From JAFDWI01 sp964544305 (lineage in GTDB: Bacteria > Actinomycetota > Acidimicrobiia > Acidimicrobiales > Iamiaceae), in NCBI GenBank assembly GCA_964544305.1, contig CAZJAZ010000043.1, positions 1-24,301 of the forward strand: 24,301 nt of DNA, written 5' to 3'. Positions 14,963 through 23,060 of this stretch are shown piece by piece (within the stretch, counting starts at the first letter, position 1; each line of letters begins with the position of its first letter). Both the position numbers and the translations under genes were made by a program. The notes beneath the pieces were generated by a model. The model was given only the letters and a program-made list of their open reading frames with translations, ran no database searches and was not told the DNA's origin.

Positions 14963-15960
14963 AAGGTAATGGTTTGCCCGGGTGCGACGCGTTGATGCGG
15001 TCGGTCCCATGAAAGTGTCCCTAGCCCATTGTCACTTGCTGCAATGCGGCCTGCTTGGGCGCTGCCGTGGGCGCTGGTTTGGGCTTTCATGGCACCCCAT
15101 TCGGGTTCTGCTGACCAGGTGATCTGTCGCACGACCGTCGTGTCGGTTAGCAGGTCTTCGCGGCGCCCAATGGTGACCGTTGCACTCGGCACATCGGTGG
15201 AAACCACATAGCGCGGTTCTGTTCCTCCTGCGAGTTGGAGCCCTCGGCGTTGGCCAATGGTGACCAATTCAACCGCATCAACTTCTCCGACCGTTTCTCC
15301 GTCGCCGTCGACGATTCGACCGGGCGTGAATGGGATACGCGTTGAGAGAAACCCTGATCGTTTTGTTGTTGATGTGATGAAACACACGTCTTGGCTGTCG
15401 GGTTTGTGCGCGGTGCGAAGGTCGAGTTCGGCGGCGATCTCACGCACGTGTGTCTTGGTCATCTCCCCGATTGGCAGTTCGAGGCCGACCAGTTGGGACT
15501 GGTTCAGCATGCCCAATACATAGGACTGGTCTTTGTCGGCGTCAACGCCGCGGGCGATTCGTCGATACGGCCCATCGTTGACGACGCGGGCGTGATGACC
15601 GGTTGCGAGGGTGTCAAAGCCAAGTGAAGCGGCCCGTTGAGCGAGTCGGTCAAATTTGAGATGACGGTTGCATTCGATGCATGGGTTTGGCGTTCGCCCT
15701 GCTGTGTGCGCTTCGACATAGGGTGCCACGACGTGGGTGTCAAAATCTTCTGAGAAGTTGAAGGTGTGGTGTTCGATTCCGAGTCGATCGGCAACGCGCC
15801 GGGCATCATCCACATCACTGATTGAGCAACATCCGCTGTCGGACTCACCGCCCCATAGTTTGAGCGTGACACCTACGACGTCATGGCCGGCACGTGCTAA
15901 CAGCGCGGCGGCAACCGACGAATCTACTCCGCCGGACATGGCGACCATGATGCGGGTCAT
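14920..15960 (-). CDS. mnmA: tRNA-specific 2-thiouridylase
   Basis: MnmA adenylates and thiolates U34 of tRNAs for Lys, Glu and Gln in the cytoplasm. The 346-residue protein shows the PP-loop SGGVDSS (residues 9-15) and both catalytic cysteines: C94 in NPCIECN, which attacks the activated base, and C193 in QDVCFI, the persulfide carrier. DKDQSYVLGMLNQSQL is also typical. The barrel and C-terminal domain end in RVAPGQTITFYRGDLVLGSG. Its ATG overlaps the stop of the cysteine desulfurase by 4 nt, so the sulfur donor and acceptor enzyme are translated together. The 3' end overlaps a convergent membrane-protein gene by 43 nt. Confidence 0.97.
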   Translation of the reverse strand: MTRIMVAMSGGVDSSVAAALLARAGHDVVGVTLKLWGGESDSGCCSISDVDDARRVADRLGIEHHTFNFSEDFDTHVVAPYVEAHTAGRTPNPCIECNRHLKFDRLAQRAASLGFDTLATGHHARVVNDGPYRRIARGVDADKDQSYVLGMLNQSQLVGLELPIGEMTKTHVREIAAELDLRTAHKPDSQDVCFITSTTKRSGFLSTRIPFTPGRIVDGDGETVGEVDAVELVTIGQRRGLQLAGGTEPRYVVSTDVPSATVTIGRREDLLTDTTVVRQITWSAEPEWGAMKAQTSAHGSAQAGRIAASDNGLGTLSWDRPHQRVAPGQTITFYRGDLVLGSGTAV

Positions 15961-17132
15961 GTGTTTCTCTCGCCGCGTAGTTGATGGATGGCCTCGACTA
16001 TGACGTGTTGTGCTCGGTCGATGTCGTTGCGTGTGGTGGTGCGTCCCACGCTCAAGCGAAGCGCTCCTTTTGCCAGGCTTTCGGGCACCCCCATGGCGGT
16101 TAAGACGTGAGATGGCTCTAACGCTCCCGCCGCGCAGGCAGACCCTGCGGATGCTTCAACATAGGCTTCGTCCAATAAAAAGAGCAGCGCTTCAGACTCG
16201 ACGCCTTCAATACACAATTGGGCGATTCCCCCCGATGGCCTCGCCACCCCATCGTGCGCGGCAGGTTCGAGAACGCCTGCACACTGCGTGAGAATGCCCG
16301 CCACGAGATCGTCGCGCAACGCGGTTATTTGTTCGAGCGTCTCGGCGCGCTCAAGATTGGCGAGGCGCAGTGCACACGCCAGCCCAACCGCTCCGGCCAG
16401 GTTTTGGGTGCCGCCGCGTCGCTCGTTTTCTTGTCCTCCACCGGGGACTCTCGCCCGGAAGGGGACGTGTTTACGTACGCCAAGAACCCCCACGCCGACC
16501 GGTCCCCCGATCTTGTGTGCCGACAGTGAGGCCGCATCAACATTGCGCAGCGCGCTTGGCAAGTCCATCCAACTTGCGGCTTGCACGGCGTCGCTGTGGA
16601 GTGGTGTTCCAGGCGCGTATTTGTGCAGCACATTGGCGACCGCTTCTATGGGTTGGACGACACCGTTCTCGTTGTTGACGAGCATGACCGACACCAACGC
16701 AACGCCGTTCGTGTCGTGTTCGCGTTGCAGGGTCTCGGCGAGTTTGTCAACGTCAACTCGTCCGGATGCATCAACACCCATGGTTTGGCCGCCTCGTTGG
16801 TCTACCGCGGCCAATACCGCTTCGTGTTCGACCGCGCTACACAGCACGAGACCGGGCTGATCCGGGGCGATGCCGTGTATTGCGAGATCGTCGGCTTCGG
16901 TTCCACCTGAGGTGAACACGATCTCGGAGGGTGCAAATCCGACAAGTTCGGCGATTTCGTCTCGGGCATCGTCAAGCATGCGGCGTGCGTCACGGCCAGA
17001 TCGATGACGAGACGACGGATTGGAGACGTTTGCTTCATGAACTTTGGCCATTGCATCGAGCACTTCGGCTCGGATTGGCGTTGTCGCCGCATGGTCCAAA
17101 TAGACAGCCACAGTGTCAAGCGTAGAACGCAC
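15957..17132 (-). CDS. Cysteine desulfurase (IscS/NifS family)
   Basis: This PLP enzyme removes sulfur from cysteine as a Cys-bound persulfide. The 391-residue protein shows YLDHAATTP at 11-19, VEHEAV with H103 over the cofactor ring, SAHKIGGPVG with the PLP Lys K207, and SAGSACAAG with the catalytic C333 in the short-loop class I context. NNENGVVQP and RGGTQNLAG also match. Its stop overlaps the mnmA start, so its main job is probably sulfur supply for tRNA 2-thiolation, and perhaps Fe-S clusters as well. The start may be GTG 17132 or GTG 17111; neither has a clear ribosome binding site, and the second gives the more usual N-terminus. The promoter should lie in the 85-bp gap to galT. Confidence 0.95.
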   Translation of the reverse strand: MRSTLDTVAVYLDHAATTPIRAEVLDAMAKVHEANVSNPSSRHRSGRDARRMLDDARDEIAELVGFAPSEIVFTSGGTEADDLAIHGIAPDQPGLVLCSAVEHEAVLAAVDQRGGQTMGVDASGRVDVDKLAETLQREHDTNGVALVSVMLVNNENGVVQPIEAVANVLHKYAPGTPLHSDAVQAASWMDLPSALRNVDAASLSAHKIGGPVGVGVLGVRKHVPFRARVPGGGQENERRGGTQNLAGAVGLACALRLANLERAETLEQITALRDDLVAGILTQCAGVLEPAAHDGVARPSGGIAQLCIEGVESEALLFLLDEAYVEASAGSACAAGALEPSHVLTAMGVPESLAKGALRLSVGRTTTRNDIDRAQHVIVEAIHQLRGERNT

Positions 17133-17217
17133 GCAGGCTTTTTCACGATCCGCTTGCCACGGGGATTCCAGAACAAATTAGGATCATCGACGTGGAGCAC
17201 ACCGTGGGCGTTGCGTC

Positions 17218-18186
17218 GTGAGTGAACTTCGGCTGAACCCGTTGACGGGCCGGTGGGTCACGATTGCCACCGAGCGAGCGACTCGACCCGATGAGTTTCC
17301 GGCGACTCGCATGGAGGTTGAGGCCGACCCGTCTCGCCCATGCCCGTTTTGCGCTGGCCATGAAGAAGATACGCCGCCAGCGTTAGAAACCTACGGCGAC
17401 GGGGACACCTGGCAGGTTCGGGTTGTTCCCAACCGCTACCCCGCGTTTTCAGGGACCGAACCGTTGAGCGTTTCCAACTTGGGTCCGTTGTTTCGCCAAG
17501 CGGATGCGAGTGGCATTCATGAGGTGCTCGTGCTCACGCCTGATCATCACGCGAGCTTTGCGGATCTTGCCGATGAGCAGATCGCACTCGTCATGGCGGC
17601 CGTTCGAGATCGCATTGCGGCGCACGGGGAACAACCAAATGTGCGCTACAGCCAAGCGATCGTGAACTACGGACGTGAAGCTGGTGCCTCGTTGCGTCAT
17701 CCGCACGGTCAGCTGCTTGGTATTCCGTTCGTTCCCGGAGAAGTGGCCGATGAAGAAGCTGGGTTCCGGCGCTTTGGCTCGTCGTGTGCGTTGTGCTCAC
17801 TGGTCGCGGCAGAAACTGACGCTGGGCATCGCGTCGTTCACGACGATGACGCGGCAATCGTGGTTTGCCCATTTTGGTCGGGGGTGCCTTATGAGATGTT
17901 GGTTATTCCCAAAGCACACCACGGGCACATGATTGATGCCGATGCAAACACGTTGACCGGTGTGGGCATCGCGGTGCGTGATGCGCTGGGCGCGTTACGC
18001 GACAATGCGGGTGATTTGGCGTACAACTTGGTGCTCCACACGCTCCCTCATCAACACGATTCGCTCTATCACTGGCACATTCATATCGTGCCGCGTGTTG
18101 CGAGCGTCGTGGGTTTCGAACAAGGAACCGGCGTACTTATCAACATTGTGGCACCGGAAGCCGCAGCCGAACTGTTGGCGTACTGA
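17218..18186 (+). CDS. galT: Galactose-1-phosphate uridylyltransferase
   Basis: GalT exchanges UMP between UDP-glucose and galactose-1-phosphate in the Leloir pathway. The 322-residue protein has the zinc pair C42/C45 in CPFC, RVVPNRYPAF at 68-77, the active-site HPHGQ (nucleophile H163) and the C-terminal zinc/structural motif HWHIHIVPR. It is of normal length for the actinobacterial form. The start is GTG 17218, followed by MSELRLNPLTGRWV, the usual family opening. No galK or galE is in the window, so activity on another sugar phosphate cannot be excluded. It is divergent from the desulfurase and convergent with the rhomboid gene, with only 7 bp between the two stops. Confidence 0.92.
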   Translation: MSELRLNPLTGRWVTIATERATRPDEFPATRMEVEADPSRPCPFCAGHEEDTPPALETYGDGDTWQVRVVPNRYPAFSGTEPLSVSNLGPLFRQADASGIHEVLVLTPDHHASFADLADEQIALVMAAVRDRIAAHGEQPNVRYSQAIVNYGREAGASLRHPHGQLLGIPFVPGEVADEEAGFRRFGSSCALCSLVAAETDAGHRVVHDDDAAIVVCPFWSGVPYEMLVIPKAHHGHMIDADANTLTGVGIAVRDALGALRDNAGDLAYNLVLHTLPHQHDSLYHWHIHIVPRVASVVGFEQGTGVLINIVAPEAAAELLAY

Positions 18187-18193
18187 ACAATAC

Positions 18194-19144
18194 TCAGTGC
18201 GTTAAGCCGGCGGCGATACCGTTTGGCAGACCGGATGTCGCATTGTTCGCGGCCAGAATCCCTGCAATGATGAAAACAACGCACAACCCAATACCAACGG
18301 ACCACATAACGAGGTCTCGCGTGCGTTTATCTTGCTGACGCATCCGATTGGGAAGGTCAACCACCGCAAACCCTGCGATTGCCCCGCCGATGAGTCCGCC
18401 CACATGTGCGCCGACCGAAATATAGCTCGACAGGCCGAAGGTGAGGACCAGGTTGATGGCAAGCACCCCGAGCAACCCGGTGTCGCGCAATGCCACGCCA
18501 CGTGCCTTCGCCACGGCCAGCAAACCACCCATAAGACCAAAGATCGCCCCGGATGCGCCAACCGTGATCGAATCTGGCGATGCAATAAGTGCGCCAAAAG
18601 AGCCGGCAAACAAAGCAACAAAATAGATGAGACCCATTCGGGCACGACCAAGTGCCTGCTCGGTCACTTTGCCAAGCACGTAGAGCGCCCACATATTGAC
18701 CGCAATATGGAACAGGCCAGCGTGGATAAAACCAGCGGTCAACAGCCGATACCACTCACCCTGGCCAACCCCAATTGGCCCGCCCGAAATACCACCGTTG
18801 GGCAATACATGAAGGCCGTTTGCAAACAATGCACCAACCCGAATTGCCCCATCAGACGTCGTGAGAAATTCTCGAGGTTTCCAGATAATCTGACCGAGAA
18901 CCCAAATGGCAATGTTGATTGCCATCAGCACGATCGTCACAATCGGTTGTGCGCCCCGCATTGCACTCCGTCCATTCACAACACGCGTGTGTTCACGGGC
19001 GACACATTCAGAACAATGAAACCCCACCGACGCCTGATGCATGCACTGTGGACAAATTGGCCGGTCGCAGCGTTGACAGACCACTCCCGCGGGAGAACTT
19101 GGATGGCGGTAACAGGTGCGGACACCTTGTGAAGGCACACTCAC
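18194..19144 (-). CDS. Rhomboid intramembrane serine protease with N-terminal zinc-finger-like domain
   Basis: This 316-residue membrane protease is predicted to cut substrates inside the bilayer. The Ser/His dyad is present: S198 in VGASGAIFG and H247 in GAHVGGLIGG. H141, H146 and N150 in HAGLFHIAVN form the oxyanion-side motif. The membrane core spans about residues 65-305. The first 55 residues carry a cytosolic Cys/His cluster (C11, H14, C23, C26, C31, C34, C44, C47, H52) in a B-box-like arrangement, seen in many actinobacterial rhomboids and probably binding zinc. The start is GTG 19144. It follows the maltokinase-like gene by 46 bp on the same strand and may be the last gene of that operon. 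Substrates are unknown. Confidence 0.92.
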   Translation of the reverse strand: MSVPSQGVRTCYRHPSSPAGVVCQRCDRPICPQCMHQASVGFHCSECVAREHTRVVNGRSAMRGAQPIVTIVLMAINIAIWVLGQIIWKPREFLTTSDGAIRVGALFANGLHVLPNGGISGGPIGVGQGEWYRLLTAGFIHAGLFHIAVNMWALYVLGKVTEQALGRARMGLIYFVALFAGSFGALIASPDSITVGASGAIFGLMGGLLAVAKARGVALRDTGLLGVLAINLVLTFGLSSYISVGAHVGGLIGGAIAGFAVVDLPNRMRQQDKRTRDLVMWSVGIGLCVVFIIAGILAANNATSGLPNGIAAGLTH

Positions 19145-19190
19145 GAATCGGTAACCCTATCGGCCATCACGCAAAATTCCCCGATATCGA

Positions 19191-20546
19191 TCATGGCGAA
19201 ACGAGCATTCGGCGCAATGCGTTCGTCGGAATGTGCACCAGATCCGGACGATTCGCCCGTTCATACGCCACTTCATATGCCGCACGCTGCACCTCACCAA
19301 TGACAATGAGCGCCGCAGTCTGGTCGCCATCGTCAATGTGCATACCGCGCTGATAATCCGACACGAACGTCTGCGTATTGCGCTGCACCCATGCTCGTGC
19401 ATCCGCATTCACCTCATTGGAATCTGGGTGAACTTCAGCACCGACCGCACTGGTCATTGCCGCCACGTAATCAAATGATCGCAGCATCGATCCCACATCG
19501 AACCATCCCAACTGGGGCACTCGGCGCCGATTCGCAGCGAGAAGCGGCGCCCCTTCAAAATCAAGAACCAACCAGCCTTGGTCGCTTCGCAAAAGTTGCC
19601 CGAGATGCAAGTTTCCATGCACGCGCATTGTCGGAACTTCCACATCAAGACGAGCAACCATGTTGTGGGCCCACGTCGCCAACAACGTCTCGTCAAGGCC
19701 GACAATTTGTAAAGCGAGGACCGATTCGACGGTTTCATCCATGAGTTGTTGCGCGGTCACCGACGTTTGACCAAACGCGGCAATCGACGCCCGATGCATA
19801 TTGGCAAGCATCGTTCCGATGCGACCAGCCTCGGCGCTGAAATCGCCGGGGCTCCGGCGGGGATCAAGCCCGGATGCGAACAATTCACGTAGCGAGGCAC
19901 TCGCCAAATCGAATCCGTTTGCCGCACCAGGCAGAAACGGACGACGCAACGCAAGATCCACACCGTCTCGTTGCCATGCCTCAACCGTCTCAAGCGTGGC
20001 ACGAAAACCGTTCGCCCACAGTCCGCTTGGCATCTCAACGCCCGGATTATTCGTGTCGTAGACGCGTCGAAACACTTTGCACAGCCACTGTTCATCGGCC
20101 ACAACCGACGTTGACGTTTTCCCAACCGTAAGTTTTCGCACGCTCGCAATCGCAGCAAGATCGGGGAACATGACGCCCAAAGCCCGAGCCGTCAGCTCTG
20201 GGTCAATGAGCGCGTCATACGCAACGAGTTCACCGTGTTCTGGCGAATCGACCGTGCCGAGCACCCTGGCGGTAGCACCAATGAGAAACCCCGGCGAGGC
20301 AGCCACCGGACGCAACCCGATCAACACCTGATACGACCCGACATCTGTGCCCGCAAGCGTGGCGTCAACGATCATCCAAACAAGACCAGACTGACCCTCC
20401 TGCCAGAACTCCCACGTTCGGATCACCGCATCGATGGGCGCAGATTGCGCATTGCTTACAAACGAGGCCGCTTTCCCACGAGCGAACCATGGTTGCCGGG
20501 CGAGAAAGCCGGGCAGAAGGGGTTCGAGGGCGGTTTGTGAGATCAT
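19191..20546 (-). CDS. Maltokinase-like protein (Pep2/Mak family) with altered catalytic loop
   Basis: Maltokinase phosphorylates maltose with ATP to maltose-1-phosphate, the GlgE substrate for alpha-glucan synthesis. The 451-residue length is normal and the fold markers are present: the N-terminal cap opening LARQPWFARGKA, the ATP-side LCKVFRRVYDTNNPGVEM, VHGNLHLGQLL, LVLDFEGAP with D329, and MLRSFDYVAAM. The key oddity is N312 in HGN, where the family has HGD with the catalytic Asp; the codon is AAC. The metal-binding Asp of DFEG is kept. The protein may therefore be inactive, slow, or regulatory. It overlaps the treS stop by 4 nt, so it is made together with TreS, and the pairing supports a maltokinase origin. 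Calling it mak would assume activity that the sequence puts in doubt. Confidence 0.88.
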   Translation of the reverse strand: MISQTALEPLLPGFLARQPWFARGKAASFVSNAQSAPIDAVIRTWEFWQEGQSGLVWMIVDATLAGTDVGSYQVLIGLRPVAASPGFLIGATARVLGTVDSPEHGELVAYDALIDPELTARALGVMFPDLAAIASVRKLTVGKTSTSVVADEQWLCKVFRRVYDTNNPGVEMPSGLWANGFRATLETVEAWQRDGVDLALRRPFLPGAANGFDLASASLRELFASGLDPRRSPGDFSAEAGRIGTMLANMHRASIAAFGQTSVTAQQLMDETVESVLALQIVGLDETLLATWAHNMVARLDVEVPTMRVHGNLHLGQLLRSDQGWLVLDFEGAPLLAANRRRVPQLGWFDVGSMLRSFDYVAAMTSAVGAEVHPDSNEVNADARAWVQRNTQTFVSDYQRGMHIDDGDQTAALIVIGEVQRAAYEVAYERANRPDLVHIPTNALRRMLVSP

Positions 20547-22240
20547 GGTCGCAACGATTGTTCGTCAAGAAGATTGAACCAGAAGAAACCGTACGGGGGA
20601 AGGGTGAATGTGCTTGACGTGCCAGAAATCGTGGGAAACGGCACACCACCGATCATCTCCACCGGTGTGCGGCCGTGATATTCACCGACGGTGAGTTCTG
20701 CAGGTTGGGCGAGCCCAGACAGGTTATTGACGCACAAGACGTCACTACCTGACGCCGCATCGTGGCGGACATACGCCAGTACCGCCGGGTTGGGCGCACC
20801 AACCACCTCGAACGTGCCGGTGCCAAACGCCGGAAATTGGCGTCGAATTGCAATCATGCGTTGGATCCAATGCAAAAACGAACTCGGATCACGCAGCGCC
20901 GACTCAACATTGACCGCTTGAAAGCCATACACCGGATCCATGAGCGGCGGAAGATAGAGCTGCGCGAAATCCGCCTGAGAGAAACCGCCATTGCGATCAG
21001 GTGACCATTGCATCGGGGTTCGCACCGCGTCGCGGTCACCAAGATAAATGTTGTCACCCATCCCGATTTCATCGCCGTAATACAACACCGGAGATCCGGG
21101 AAGGCTGAACAACAACGCGTGGAACAGTTCGGCAACACGCCGGTCGTTGTCAAGCAACGGGAAAAGCCGCCTGGCAATGCCCACATTGCGTTTCATACGC
21201 GGGTCGCTCGCGTACTCGGCGTAGAGGTAGTCGCGTTCTTCGTCGGTCACCATCTCTAACGTGAGCTCATCGTGGTTGCGCAAGAACAGACCCCACTGAC
21301 AGCCATCGGGAATATCAGGCGTATCGGCGAGTATCTCGGTGATCGGGAACCGTTGCGCCCGACGCACCGCAAGATACATGCGTGGCATGAGCGGGAAATG
21401 AAAACACATGTGGCACTCATCGCCATTGCCGTAATAGTCAACAACCTCGGCTGGCCATTGGTTTGCTTCCGCAAGCAGGACCCGACCTGGCCCGTATTCG
21501 GCATCGACTGTCGCCCGAATCCGTTTCAGAAAGTCGTGCGTCTCGGGAAGGTTCTCACCCCGAGTGCCGTCGCGTTCGAAGAGATACGGCACCGCATCAA
21601 GCCGAAAGCCGTCAAGGCCCAGGTCAAGCCAAAATCGAACCACATCCACCATGGCATCGGCGACCTGCGGGTTGTCGTAGTTGAGGTCGGGTTGATGATG
21701 AAAAAAACGATGCCAGTAGTACTGGCCGCGTTGCGGATCAAACGTCCAGTTCGACGTTTCGGTGTCAACAAAAACGATAGGAACGTCACTCCAGCGCTGG
21801 TCGTCGTCACCCCACACATACCAGTCAGCTTTTGGGTTGGTGCGGTCTTGTCGAGATTCAACGAACCACGGGTGTGCGTCAGACGTGTGGTTGATCACCA
21901 AGTCCGCGATGACGCGAATCCCCCGATGGTGGCACGCTCGAATGAGTTCGGCGACATCTGCAACCTCGCCATATTCGGGAAGGACGGTGAAAAAATCGGC
22001 GATGTCATAGCCGCCGTCACGCAGCGGTGAGTCGTAGAACGGCAAAAGCCACAAACAGTCGACGCCAAGCCATTCGAGGTAGTCCAGCCGTTCGGTGATG
22101 CCTCGAAGCTCGCCGCAGCCGTCACCGTTGAGATCGGCGAAACCACGCACCAATACCTCGTAGAACACTGCGGTGCGAAACCACTGGGGATCATTGCCCA
22201 GTGACGGCCGCGGGTGTGTGGGGGGAAGATGCAGATTCAC
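20543..22240 (-). CDS. treS: Trehalose synthase (maltose alpha-D-glucosyltransferase), GH13
   Basis: TreS interconverts maltose and trehalose by intramolecular rearrangement. The 565-residue GH13 enzyme opens with WFRTAVFYEVLVRGFADLNGDGCG in two parts and carries all three catalytic residues: nucleophile D215 in GFRLDAVPYL, acid/base E258 in LLAEANQWP and D324 in LRNHDELTLE. The calcium-side and substrate motifs DLVINHTS and YYGDEIGMGDN are present. The start is GTG 22240, which overlaps the stop of the enoyl-CoA hydratase by 4 nt. The downstream maltokinase-like gene overlaps its stop by 4 nt. In actinobacteria TreS plus Mak feeds maltose-1-phosphate to GlgE; no glgE or glgB is in this window. 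Confidence 0.96.
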   Translation of the reverse strand: MNLHLPPTHPRPSLGNDPQWFRTAVFYEVLVRGFADLNGDGCGELRGITERLDYLEWLGVDCLWLLPFYDSPLRDGGYDIADFFTVLPEYGEVADVAELIRACHHRGIRVIADLVINHTSDAHPWFVESRQDRTNPKADWYVWGDDDQRWSDVPIVFVDTETSNWTFDPQRGQYYWHRFFHHQPDLNYDNPQVADAMVDVVRFWLDLGLDGFRLDAVPYLFERDGTRGENLPETHDFLKRIRATVDAEYGPGRVLLAEANQWPAEVVDYYGNGDECHMCFHFPLMPRMYLAVRRAQRFPITEILADTPDIPDGCQWGLFLRNHDELTLEMVTDEERDYLYAEYASDPRMKRNVGIARRLFPLLDNDRRVAELFHALLFSLPGSPVLYYGDEIGMGDNIYLGDRDAVRTPMQWSPDRNGGFSQADFAQLYLPPLMDPVYGFQAVNVESALRDPSSFLHWIQRMIAIRRQFPAFGTGTFEVVGAPNPAVLAYVRHDAASGSDVLCVNNLSGLAQPAELTVGEYHGRTPVEMIGGVPFPTISGTSSTFTLPPYGFFWFNLLDEQSLRP

Positions 22241-23049
22241 CGTCCGGTGAAGGTCGCTTTCCCGGGGCCATGCTCAAGAAACGACGCCACCCCAATGCGG
22301 GCATCGTCGCTTGTAAACACGTCAGCAAACAGGTTTTGTTCAAGGGCCAGGCCTTGATCCAGCGAACCGTCCAAGCCACGATCGATCGCTTGTTTCGCCA
22401 GTGCTTGGGCGACAAGTGGCCCACTGGCATAGGTCTCGGCAATTTCAAGGGCCCGCGTGAGGACCGCGTCGGCATCGGTTTCATCAACGTCAACGAGTTC
22501 ATCGACAAGCCCAATAGCAATTGCCTCGTCGGCTTTGATCTGGCGTCCGGTACAGATGATCTCTTTTGCTTTTGCCGGGCCAACCAAGCGACTCAGGCGC
22601 TGCGTTCCACCACCGCCTGGGATGATCCCAAGGAGAATTTCGGGTTGCCCAAACTTTGCACGAGTTGACGCAATACGCAGATCACAGGCAAGTGCAAGTT
22701 CGCAACCTCCACCAAGCGCAACCCCGTTCACCGCGGCAATCACCATGCGTGGGATGGCCGCAACACCATCAAGTGCCAAACGGAACGCGCCACCGATACT
22801 GCGCGCCTCGTCGGGACCAGCAAACTCGCTGATGTCGGCACCTGCGGCAAAGATTTTTGGCCCACCGGTTACGACCACCGCACCGGGCGGGTCCTCGGTG
22901 AGCTGTTGGGCAATTGCGGCGAGTTCGGCAAGCAGCGCACTTGACAACGCATTGACCTTGCCATTTGTTAGTTGAATGACCGCGACCCCGTTACTGCGTC
23001 GTTCAAGGTGAACCAACGATTGCGATCCAGAAGAGTTGTTGTCGGCCAT
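22237..23049 (-). CDS. Enoyl-CoA hydratase/isomerase (crotonase) family protein
   Basis: This 270-residue cytosolic crotonase-fold protein has both catalytic glutamates of true hydratases: E117 in ALGGGCELALACD and E137 in QPEILLGIIPGGGG. The oxyanion-hole segment FAAGADISEF (residues 67-76) is also present. It is probably a 2-enoyl-CoA hydratase for beta-oxidation or branched acid breakdown; the acyl chain length is not readable. It begins 11 bp after meaB and overlaps treS by 4 nt, so it links propionyl/methylmalonyl-CoA metabolism with the trehalose genes in one probable transcript. Confidence 0.93.
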   Translation of the reverse strand: MADNNSSGSQSLVHLERRSNGVAVIQLTNGKVNALSSALLAELAAIAQQLTEDPPGAVVVTGGPKIFAAGADISEFAGPDEARSIGGAFRLALDGVAAIPRMVIAAVNGVALGGGCELALACDLRIASTRAKFGQPEILLGIIPGGGGTQRLSRLVGPAKAKEIICTGRQIKADEAIAIGLVDELVDVDETDADAVLTRALEIAETYASGPLVAQALAKQAIDRGLDGSLDQGLALEQNLFADVFTSDDARIGVASFLEHGPGKATFTGR

Positions 23050-23060
23050 AGCCGTGAATG

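Noticed and set aside
17154..17184. Possible galT promoter (TTGCCA, 19-nt spacer, TAGGAT)
   Set aside because: The spacer is longer than usual and the boxes are only partial matches, so I do not list it as a feature.
18332..19132. 266-codon plus-strand frame opposite the rhomboid gene
   Set aside because: The minus strand encodes a complete rhomboid with catalytic dyad; the plus frame has an unnatural His/Cys/Asn-rich composition typical of a shadow frame.
21272..22030. 252-codon plus-strand frame opposite treS
   Set aside because: treS on the minus strand has all catalytic residues and normal length; the plus frame is a shadow.
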